DNA from: Ciona savignyi
Lineage: Eukaryota; Chordata; Ascidiacea; Phlebobranchia; Cionidae
Assembly (NCBI GenBank): GCA_000149265.1
Contig: CH001980.1
Location: forward strand, 8,942-72,941
Reading direction: 5' to 3'
DNA: 64,000 bases
The notes below the pieces were generated by a model. It made no database searches. It had not been told where the DNA came from and was given only the letters and a program-made list of their open reading frames with translations. The stretch's first letter is position 1. Every line of letters starts with the position of its first letter. Positions 33,050 to 43,252 of this stretch are shown here, one piece after another. Made by a program: the position numbers and the translations under genes.

Positions 33050-34230
33050 AAAAATAAACCTTATATCTTGTTTGGTTTTCAAACGCGCGCCATTCACGCA
33101 CCCACACTACGTCAAATTATTAATGTGTTCGCTTTGGATGAAAATTAAACAGCTTGGATATACTTAAATCGACGATTTATTGTAGTAAGTACATGAAAAT
33201 TGGTAGATGGGTGGATAACAAATTTATAAATTTGCTCCCAAAAAATAAACCTTATATCTTGTTTGGTTTTCAAACGCACGCCATGAACGCACCCACACTA
33301 TAAGTCAAATTATCAATATGTTCGGTTTGGGTTGAAATGAAACAGCTTGGATATAGCTAAATCGACGATTTATTGTGGTAAGTACATGGAAATTGGTAGA
33401 TGGGTGGATAACACATTTATAAACTTGCTCCCAAAAAATAAACCTTATATCTTGTTTGGTTTTTCAAACGCGCGCCATTCACGCACCCACACTACGTCAA
33501 ATTATCAATATGTTCGCTTTGGGTTGAAATGAAACAGCTTGGATATACCTAAATCGACGATTTATTGTAGTAAGTACATGAAAATTGGTAGATGGGTGGA
33601 TAACACATTTATAAACTTGCTCCCAAAAAATAAACCTTATATCTTGTTTGGTTTTCAAACGCGCGCCATGAACGCACCCACACTACGTCAAATTATCAAT
33701 ATGTTCGCTTTGGGTTGAAATGAAACAGCTTGGATATACCTAAATCGACGATTTGTCATACTAAGTACATGACAATTGGTAGATGGGTAGATAACATACT
33801 TGTAAATTTTCTTTCAGAAAATAAACCTTATATCTCGTTTGGTTTTCAAACGCGCGCCATGAACGCACCCACACTAAACGTCATATTATCAATTGTTTCG
33901 CTTTGGGATGAAATGAAACAGCTTGGATATACCTAAATCGACGATTTTTTATAGTAAGTACATGAAAATCGGTAAATGGGTGGATAACACATTTATAAAT
34001 TTGGTCCCAAAAAATAAACCTTATATCTTGTTTGGTTTTCAAACGCGCGCCATGAACGCACCCACACCACGTCAGATTATCAATATGTTCGCTTTGGGTT
34101 GACATGAAACAGCTTGGATATACCTAAATCGACGATTTCTTATAGTTAGTAGATGAAAATTGGTAGATGGGTAGATAACATACTCGTAAATTTGCTCACA
34201 AAATATAAACCTTATATCTCGTTTGGTTTT
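33050..34230. repeat. 192-bp tandem satellite, about six units
   Basis: The landmark TTATATCTTG or TTATATCTCG recurs at 33061, 33252, 33445, 33637, 33828, 34021 and 34212, a period of 191-193 bp. Each unit also has TTTCAAACGCGCGCCAT, ACGCACCCACACTA and CTAAATCGACGATTT. Units are about 90 percent alike. Small ORFs inside are repeats of the unit and not genes. The array joins the ~490-bp satellite on its left and a truncated TTAA element on its right. Confidence 0.9.
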
Positions 34231-36998
34231 CGATCAAGGAAACCCTATATTTTATTCTCTGTAATTTTCGTGGAGAAATATTAAAAATGCGAGGAGTGAT
34301 AGCCTTTCTTTTTCAAGGCTTCGCCTATTATTATGGGTCCCATTTGGAAAAATGGGACACATATTGTTTTTGTCCGTTTTTTTTTTTTCTTTTTTTTTTT
34401 TTCTTTTTTTTCGTCAAACGCTTGACAGGCATGGCATGTCGCCCCGACATCTACCAGAAGGAAGAATGGAATCGCAATGAAACTTCGCCATTTGTTAGAC
34501 AACATGGTCTAGATGAACAGAAACCAACATTTTGGGAGATAAAACCAGGGGAATTCCCCTGGGACGTTAAAAACCAAAACGGTGTTTTTTTCTAAAAAAA
34601 TAGCTATTTTAGGCATAGCGCTTGAACGACAACTCCAATTTGAATCAGATTTGGTGAAATGTAAGTGCATTAGTCACTGATTTAACACTTAGAAGAAATA
34701 AAAAATTTACCTAGGGAAATACCCTAAACAATAAGATTTTGTTCTCAAATCATGATTGTGACAAGCACGCCATGTCGCCCCGACATCTACCAGAAGGAAG
34801 AATGGAATTGCAATCAAACTTTGGTATTTGTTAGACAACATGGTCTAGATAAACAGAAACCAAAAAGTTGGGTAATAAATCCAGGGGAATTCCCCTGTGA
34901 CGTTACAAACCAAAACGGTATTTTTTTCTAAAAAAAATGACTTTTTTGGGCATAGCGCTTGAACGGATGTTACAATTTAAATCAGATTTTCTGGAATGTA
35001 AGTGCATTAGGCACTGATTTAACAGTTAAAAGAAATAAAAAATAACCTGGGGAAATACCCTAAAAAATAAGATTTTGTTCTCAAATCATGATTGTGACAG
35101 TCATGCCATATCGCCACGACATCTACCAGAAAGACTAATGAAATCGCAATAAAAATTTAACATGTTTTAGACAACATGGCATAGATATGAAAAAAACAAA
35201 ATTTTAAGTGATAAATTCAGGGAAATTCCCCTGGGACGTTAAAAACCAAAACAGTATTTTTCCTAAAGAATTAGCTTTTTTTGGGGCATAGCGCTTGAAC
35301 GGCTGCTCCAATTTAAATCAGATTTTCTGGAATGTAAGTGCATTAGTCACTGATTTAACACTTGGAAGAAATAATAAAGTACTTAGGGAAATGCTCTTAA
35401 AATAAGGTTTTGTTCTCAAATCATGATTGTGACAAGCATGCCATGTCGCCCCGACATCTGCCAAAAAGGAATAATGGAATCGCAATGAAAATTTGACATT
35501 TGTAAGAGAACATGGTTTAGATACGAAGAAACCAAAATTTCGGGTAATGAATCCAGGGGAATACCCCTGAGACGTTAAAATCCAAAAGGTTTGTTTTCCA
35601 CATAAATTAGCTTTTTGAGGCCTATAGCGCTTGAACGGCTGCTCTAATTTTGATCAGATTTGGCGAAATGTTGGACTATTAGACTCTTTGTGCCAATTAA
35701 AAGAAAGAAAACATTTACTTAGGGTAATTACGTTAAAAACGACGATATGTTCCTGAATTATGTTTTTGACTGGCATGCCATATCGCACTGACAAATAAGA
35801 CAAGCAGTCGACAAATCAGATTAAAACTTTAAGAATTGTTACATAACATGACCCACATATGTAAAAACAGAAACTTATCTACTAAACCTAGGGGAATTCC
35901 CTGACACATCAAAAACTAAATCGGGCTGTTTTGGCAATTTAGCTTCATTTCACTTCAGCGCTTGAAAAGAAGGTTTAATTTAAAATATTTGTGGTGAAAA
36001 TGTTCGTAAATTTAAGACGTTAATTCTTTTTTAATTACCAAACATGGAAAAGAAGTTTGGCTTGATAACTCTGGGACCCATGCGTTTATGCTTGCAGAAA
36101 CAAACTACATATACTCAGTGTATAAAATACAAATTGTGGTTAGGGACCCTATAGCATAAATATATGGCCTACAACATGTGGTTTACAAATAGTGGTGGTT
36201 AAACACGTGGTTGACACTCTCTAGTTTCTATCGATTTTACACGAATTTACAAGTGACTAACTCAGCTAATAGGAGTCGCGTTAACTTGCGGAGAAGCTCT
36301 TTTTGTCAAGCAAGTCTTTCTTTACATTCTCTGTGAATTTCGTGCCGTTGAGAAAAAAAGGAGAGCGTTGGTGACGTTTTCGCAGCAGGCGTTTATGCTT
36401 CGTGTTCACCAAAGCATGAATCCAGCTGGGCCTGCTGAGCGCACGATATTACACTTTCTTCACTGTTCTTTTTACACTTCCTTCACTGTTCTTAATTATA
36501 CTTTTTACTATTTTAGTTCTACAAAACTAAAAACTTCAATGCGTTTTGGTTCAATTTTTCATAATATAGTTAGAATAAAGGAAAATTTCAATTAGAAATA
36601 GTAAAAAAACTACTGAAGATACAAATACAGTTCAAATTTTCCTGAGTACAAAAACTATTAAACAATCTACATTCCAATTTTCATATCATTTGGGCATACC
36701 AATAATTAGTGAGTATTTTGTTTGTCAGTGCACCTCAAAATTTTCAAAGTCGAGCAAAATTTTCTTTACATAAAAAGTGGTGTTCACTAAAGTTTACATA
36801 ATATATTCTTTATTGGAGGTAGATTCTAGTTGTGCGGTTTGTTTAAAAGAGGATAAATTATCTTTCCAACCATACTAAATATTAAATCATAGCATAAATT
36901 TGAGAAAAACTGTGCTAATTTGAAAATGACCAAAAATTGTAAAAAAACACTGCGGGACAGCATGTTTAAATTAATGCATTTGGCCGGGAGTGAAAGAG
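34231..36998 (-). mobile_element. TTAA-target element (piggyBac-like), copy 3, truncated and split by a Helitron-like copy
   Basis: In reverse orientation, 36225-36998 matches the left part of copies 1 and 2 and ends GGGAGTGAAAGAG followed by TTAA (36999-37002). 34231-34330 matches their right part but stops about 120 bp short of the terminal repeat, at the junction with the 192-bp array. The outer TTAA on that side is lost. The middle is occupied by the Helitron-like copy at 34331-36224. The internal region also has a small rearrangement (ACACTTTCTTCACTGTTCTT-type repeat) near 36450-36500. Confidence 0.75.
34331..36224 (+). mobile_element. Helitron-like element 5, inside TTAA element copy 3
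   Basis: It starts TTATGGGTCCC after host A and ends GACACTCTCTAG before host TTTCTATCG. The unbroken sequence in copies 1 and 2 (AAATCGATAGAAATA) shows a clean insertion with no duplication. Unit landmarks GCCCCGACAT or variants at 34441, 34777, 35113 and 35448 give a 335-336-bp period. The pyrimidine tract after the 5' hairpin is about 35 bases long. Confidence 0.65.
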
Positions 36999-37115
36999 TT
37001 AAACACCGTGCAATCAGTGAGTGATTTAACAACCAATTGAAATTTAAAAACCACATTGGATAAACATCGACATGAAATCTAAAAGAAGTTAAAATATTAA
37101 ACATAGTAAACAATT

Positions 37116-37407
37116 GAGGTATAGGATATTCTTGTTTATCCCCGTGAATGGGAAAACCAAGAGGGTTAACACACGGCCAATCGTCAGATCACCTCACGAC
37201 CACCGTCGAGTTACCGGAGCTATTGCAGTGTGTTGTGTATGATAGACACGTTCCTTCAACTTGGTACAACCCATTAAACCGCTGGGTTCAGGCAATGTCC
37301 GTAAATTGCCTTGCCCAAGGACACAACTGACTAGCTAGCGACCAGTTTCGCACCTGCAACCTTTCGATTGAAAGGCGACGCACTTAACCGTTAGACCAAC
37401 GGACCGG
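37116..37407 (-). repeat. Full-length SINE in BEL block A
   Basis: A tail of ATAGGATATTC at the left and the tRNA-like head (CGTTGGTCTAACGGTTAAGTG on the minus strand, one mismatch tolerated) at the right define a full copy. The same SINE sits at the same place in block B, so it was there before the block was duplicated. Confidence 0.88.
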
Positions 37408-38309
37408 ATGAGATGTTTGGACAATTATCAAATCTTTTTGAAAGTTAAAAAGTCCAACCATTTTTGGAGTTCCTATCATTCTGGTTGCTGTGTTTATAAT
37501 TGTGTTTTGTAGTTAAAGAGTACTTTACAATTTCTGATCTAGATTTTGGGGAACCAGTCGATGCACTCTGTAACCGACAAAACGTCACATTCACAACCAA
37601 AAAATCCTAATTGAAACAACCTAACTTAAAACTTAAACCAATTTTAATACCGAAAATAAGGACGGCAAGGCGAACTGGAAAATGGAAATTTGGGAACAAA
37701 ATTTGGATTATAAATGGGGAAAGGCGACGCACTTAACCGTTAGACCAACGGGCCGGACATAAGCCACCACTACAAATCAAATTTAAATAAAAAATAAGGA
37801 AAACAAACTACTGCACCGAAACCAACTATTACTGTTAACTGAATGAAGTTAGAACTGAAGGACGAACCAATAAAACGGAAAAGCAAGAAATTAATGAATT
37901 TAAATTAAAGTGTGCAGCGTTTGACGCGCTGGCATGCGAGGACCAAGTTTGGAGTGCCGTATAATGATTAGGGTGACTCTGTAGTTAACATACCGGCCCC
38001 AAATGATATATGTTCACAGATTCATTTATTTTTAAAGAAATACAGGGTCACCCCGTTTATGTTGGGGGCCCCCTGCCAGCTCGTAGCGGTATCAGCTACT
38101 ACCTGTATGGCTGCTCGTAGCAACGTCGTTAAAGTACCCTATTTGGTACGGCAGTGTTGAATGAACATAATTGTATGTTGGAGTTGGGACATAATGGTTC
38201 AGTGTCACTACAGGTCACGGGCCGAATTGAAAGCACCCAACCTAGATACCCTCATGACAGCGCTGGAAATAAAATAAACAAACAGCAGTACGTGTGCGTT
38301 ACTTGTAGG

Positions 38310-39510
38310 GGGAGTCACGCCAACTCCAATAAACACAGTTTATGTATGTCTCTGACATATTCGGACTTCGACGTTCGAACCCTCACTCTTCGTACAGCTC
38401 CCTCTCGATCAGGGTAGACTTCGATCACCCGCGCCTTCGGCCATTCGCCCCGCTTGCTCTGTTCGTCGACCATTAGAACCACGTCTCCTTCTTTGAAATT
38501 TTGAACTGGGTTTAACCACTTTGGCCGTTGTTGGAGTAATGGTAAGTAAGTTTCGGTCTACTGCGCCCAAAATCTGTTTGTCAGATATTGCACAGCCAAC
38601 TACGATTTTCGATAACCGTCCGCTTTAACGAACACTCCTGGAGAATATGACGCTTCGATTGTACCGGTTAGAATTGACATGGGAGAGAGTGCGTTCAAAT
38701 CTCTCGGGTCGTTGGTTACCGTTGTAAATGGGCGATTGTTCAAGATGAACTCTATTTTTACCATGAAGGTGTGCAGCACATCATCGCAGCTTTCGAATGG
38801 TACGAATCATTCGTTCCCATATGCCACCTTGGTGACTTGCCAAAGGTGGATTAAAGTGCCATTGAATTCCTTTTTGGATTAACGCATTGTTGATGCTACT
38901 CTGATTAAAGTTTTGGATTTGCTGTCGGAGCTCCTTCTCGGCACCAACGAAGTTTAGTCCGTTGTCGCTGTACATGTCTCTAGTTGCGAACCCACGTCTA
39001 CAGATGAATCTATGTAATTCTTGAATGAAGTCATTGGTGTCGATGGCGTGGGCGATCTCGATATGTACTGCTCGCGATGCCAAGCAGGTGAACACACATG
39101 CATAACGTTTGACGTGGTTGCGACCAATTTTTACCGTCAGTGGTCCCATGTAATCCACACCACAATGGGTGATGGGTGGATTTCCTAAAGTCAGTCTACA
39201 TGGGGGTAAAGGTGCCATAATTTGTTCGCCAACTTTCGCTTTCCAGAAGCGACATTGCCTACACGAGTTTAAATAATACTGGACACTAATGCCCTCTAAC
39301 AATCCAAAAACGCTCCCGTATTGCCGCTAAGACGTGTTGAGTACCCGAATGACCGGCAACGACGTGGTAATGATTAACAATAAGCGATGTAACAACCTGG
39401 CGACTAGGCAATATAATTGGATGCTCTACGTCATTATCGAACGAAGAAAGCTCTAAACGACCACCAACTCTCAAAACACCCTTCACTAAAATAGGACGGA
39501 GTCTGAACAA
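38310..39510 (-). pseudogene. BEL/Pao integrase remnant (copy A)
   Basis: The zinc-binding-like part with HVVAGHSGTQHVLAAIR (39286-39510) is followed in another frame by the integrase core (38781-39302). Its catalytic signature is VDYMGPL, SDNGLNF and GGIWERMI (D, D and E). The C-terminal DUF5641-type part follows in a third frame. At least two frameshifts separate the parts, so no working integrase is made. Confidence 0.85.
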
Positions 39511-39690
39511 AGGACGAGACCGATTATACGAGACACAGCGGCCAGAGCTGAAACAAAGTCTGAAAAATCATTATGGGACGCAATAATCTCTGCAAACGAC
39601 TCTAACTGAACGACTTAAACAATATCGAAAGTCGCATTTAAAAAATCGCCAACCGAAAACAACCCGCTCATAGCCTCAGGAACCGTGGAA

Positions 39691-41233
39691 CTACGCCAGC
39701 GCCGCTGTGCAAAGTAACACTTGAAACGAGCAAGCCAAACGCACGTTGCAACTTCTCCAACGAAGAAAATCTATATAACAATTGGATAATACTAGACAGA
39801 ACGCGCTCGACGACAGTATAACTTTGAACTGACTTTCGAAGCTCGGGATCAGAATCCATAATAGGCTGCAACACATGTGGCCGCGCTGGCCAAACATAGA
39901 TGCTACATCTGCTGGATTGTTCTTTGAGACTACGTAATGCCATTGCTTCACTCCGGAAAATTCGTGAATTACACTCAAGCGATTAGCCACAAACCGCTGA
40001 AATCTTCTCGAAACGTTCGCGATGTAATGCAAGGCAGACGTTGAATCCGTCCAGACTACGGTTCTATTAATCTTAGTTTGAATTTCTTCCTTGACCTGTT
40101 GAGTTAACTTCACGCCTATCACGCAAGCACACAGTTCCAAACAAGGGATTGTAATGGTCTTCAGGGGAGATACCCGGGAATTCCCCATCACAAATTGAAC
40201 AGATATTCCACCACGCTACGACACAGAACGAACATAACATACCGCGCCATAACCAAATTCACTTTCATCACAGATTTGCAAGAATTGCATCCATTCCATC
40301 CACTTTTCCTTGGAACATGAGGTATTTCTTCATCCCAGCCGATGCCGTCTTGGCAGAGTTGCTGCAGGCTTCTCCCTGGCAGCACGAAGGGCTGTACAAA
40401 CCCCAAAGATTCAAAAAATTTGGCTTGCCATCGAAAGCAGCCCACGTCGAGTGACGGACTTTCCAACTAGATTGACTTTAACCTCGAAAACTTCGGTTTC
40501 CGTGTTCTAATGAAGGAGTCCTATCCGTTGGCAGCTTCTTAAGGTTCATATTTTTGAAAGCGGTTGTGAGACCGTCTTCACACAGACTGTCCATCACCGA
40601 CCATTGATTACTTAAGTACTTGGTGAGGTGGAATCCCGCGCTCTGCAGCAACTTATCCAACTGTGGAATCAAAGAGGTTACTTCTTCAATCGTGTCCTCC
40701 GAGAATAACAGGTCGTCCACGTAGAAATTACTCATCACGGCATTTATCGCTGCCTCCCCAACTGCTGGGGCGTTCTCCTCGGCGGCTTTTCTGAGTGCAA
40801 ACGATGCACAACTCGGGGACGAAGTGGCGCCAAAAACGTGAACCACTATTCGATAACTACAGGAAGATTTGGTGTAATCGCTGTTTGGCCACCACAAGAA
40901 CCGTAGTGCGTCGCAGTCTTTGGGATTCACCAACACTTGGTGGAACATTGCCTTGATATCACCGGTCAACGCTACTTGGAATTTCCGAAATCTGGTCAAT
41001 GTACCGACCAGGCTATTGGTAAGACCCGGTCCGTGTAATAAATTCTCATTTAACGACGTGCCATTGAATCTGGCGGCACAGTCAAACACCACTCGAAATT
41101 TCCCACCAGTCGAATGTTGCGGAATATACCACGTCCTGTCAGGATTCCCGAACTCTTCCATCCTTGGTATAACATCAAAAGTCCACATTAGAGTTAAAGT
41201 TGACAATGTGCCGAGGTAAGCGAACCTTTGCAA
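39691..41233 (-). pseudogene. BEL/Pao reverse transcriptase and RNase H remnant (copy A)
   Basis: The reverse transcriptase part (40478-41233) includes FRVVFDCAA, LTGDIKAMFHQV and the active-site YVDD. A connection region (40188-40466) and an RNase H part (39691-40191) with VVWTDSTSALHYI lie in other frames. The N-terminal protease and gag parts are absent. Without its frameshifts this would be a standard Pao pol order. Confidence 0.88.
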
Positions 41234-42412
41234 ATATTGATGAATAGTTAGGGAGTTTCAATACCTTTTTGGTGCTAAATCGCAAAGTTGTGTATTCAAT
41301 GAAGCGGAACGGTGATGACGTTCATTGGCGAGTTTCATGTCAATGTATGGAGAGTCTGCGATGAAACTTGACACAGAGGCTTCATTTTACATTAATCTAT
41401 GTGAAGATAAGCTTGCGAAACTGCAGTTTTAACACCGGGGGAATACCCTAAAACCTTTTTTTTCAACACAGGAACTTAATGCTCTTTAGTTTCGAATTAA
41501 GTAATTATAATGTTGATAAACAGTTCGTAGCTCTAAAAACAAGTAATTTTTATAATTGCATAAAAATTATTTAGTTGTTTGTATATAACACACTTGTTTC
41601 TTAGTACTTTTAGGTATATGCTTTACAGATCCGTATCTTGCTTTATAATTGTGGATATGTTTTAGAAATCAACATTCTTGTTATTGTAAGTTTTGTATGA
41701 GATTAAGTACTCACAACAACATTGGGAGTTGCCCTTCACCGCAGTCAAATAACAGGAACTACTTCAGTGGTGTTTATTTGATTATGATATCGTTGAAGTT
41801 TTTAGGATATTCTGTATAAGGAATAAAGACCCGCGGTCTATGTGACATGTACAATGGTAATTAATCAATATTTATTTGTTATCGCGCTGTAGTGTTCGCT
41901 AATAAGCAACAAGTTAAATCATGCTATACAGTAAGACAAATTTGACGTTGTTCTGCAAACAAACCAGTATGGAAAGTACGGCAGCTGCACACTCGAGTTT
42001 TTTTTTCACTGCGTCTTTGCACACTTGGGTAATTTCACACACGCTCGCGAGCTGGCAGTATAAACATCGTATAATATCCAACAAACCTGTAAACCTACCT
42101 CTGGACCTCGGGTAATTTACTATCAGTACGTTTTTTGTTACGTAGATAGATATGTTAGCTGATGGATACGATAGATTTAGGATAGAATAATATGCTTGTT
42201 TAATATTTTTACAAAATAGTAATAAAAAGGAGATTGTGTGCATACTTAAAGTGTGCACTCTTGGACGTTTGCACACCGCACACTTAAATATTTGGCGCGT
42301 GCACACTCGAGATCTCGGCGAAAATTGACGTACTTTCCATACGGGCAAACAAACAATAAAACATTGGTAACACCAACAGAAGCATAGGCAAGAGCACATT
42401 GTTCATATATAC

Positions 42413-42985
42413 CAGGGGTCGGCAACCTTAGGCTCGCCAAGCAAAATCATCCGGCCCGAGACATCTAACTGAAGTATTATAGAATACGGCCCACTGTGTC
42501 ATCTGCAATCTTAGATTTTAATGAATTTCAACAATCTATGCGGCAATAATATAAAAATGCGCCTGACCGTGTCTATTGGGAATGTGTGCGTGCAGACAAA
42601 TACAATGCTTTGAGAGAAAGCAATAACTGTGTGTGTTTGTTGGCATGCGCATTAGTGAGAGTAGAAGCAATTCAATTGTAATATTTATTATGATTTATTA
42701 GGCATTATGACGTCATGACACATATTATGACATGTAACATTATGACACAACAGACATCGTTTTTGCTATTTTATATGTGTTTGCATCGTGTTCTTTACTA
42801 ACTAAAGTCCTGTACAATAGATAATACTAGGTAGTAAACATATATTTTTCTAATTGATGTTGCAATCTTGAAATGTTATCAAAACGTAGAAAAGTTGATG
42901 TGGAGTTAAGAAATTTATTAAGGCCCGCCGAGATCATGTTAAGTTTGGTTTTGGCCCGCGACTATGAAAAGGTTGCCGACCCCTG
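42413..42985. mobile_element. hAT-type MITE
   Basis: The 17-bp terminal inverted repeats are perfect: CAGGGGTCGGCAACCTT on the left, and AAGGTTGCCGACCCCTG on the right. They are flanked by ATATATAC and AAATATAC, an 8-bp target duplication with one change. CAGGG ends and an 8-bp duplication are standard for hAT. The 573-bp interior shows no transposase. Confidence 0.85.
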
Positions 42986-43214
42986 AAATATACCATTATG
43001 TTGTTATTGACTTATTGTGAAATTGATATTTATTTCATAAAAAAAAAACATTATAAGATATACATTTATTTCATTGGGTCATTATAGCTATTTGTCATAT
43101 TATTATAATAATAATGTTATTTAAATTTATAAATATTAGTTTATTTATATTAATAATTATTGGTTTATATGAATTAACAGTCCATTTTGACTTATTATTT
43201 TATTTTGCACTTAC

Positions 43215-43216
43215 AG
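43215..43216 (+). promoter_or_regulatory. Splice acceptor 36 nt before the Kelch-gene ATG
   Basis: TTTTGCACTTACAG ends at 43216, ahead of a 36-nt leader to the ATG at 43253. It could be a trans-splice acceptor or the end of a 5'-UTR intron. Confidence 0.4.
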
Positions 43217-43252
43217 AATTTAAAATAAAATTGATAAATCTCAACGGAAAAA

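Larger units (their letters stand above)
37002..41522 (-). mobile_element. BEL/Pao LTR retrotransposon block, copy A (5'-truncated, decayed)
   Basis: On the minus strand the order is reverse transcriptase, RNase H, zinc/integrase core and the C-terminal domain of Pao integrases, followed by a noncoding 3' part with AATAAA near 38028, which may be the 3' LTR. Gag and protease are missing, and no second LTR was found. The coding frames are broken several times. The block also carries a full SINE (37116-37407) and a ~240-bp insert (about 37517-37757) that includes a repeat of the SINE head. It is present again at 56651-59310. Confidence 0.85.
41523..43252. other. Spacer before the Kelch gene
   Basis: Apart from the hAT MITE at 42413-42985, no gene is supported. 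A minus-strand ORF of 161 codons (41914-42399) is Cys-rich but has no family pattern and overlaps low-complexity sequence; I do not call it. Confidence 0.4.

Noticed and set aside
33050-34230. CRISPR-like array
   Set aside because: Whole units of 192 bp are repeated with no distinct spacers, and the genome is an animal one.
38154-38417. Plus-strand 87-codon ORF found in both BEL blocks
   Set aside because: It overlaps, on the opposite strand, the end of the Pao integrase and its 3' noncoding part; conservation comes from the duplication.
41914-42399. 161-codon Cys-rich ORF on the minus strand
   Set aside because: No domain pattern, no splice context and low-complexity composition; not called as a gene.
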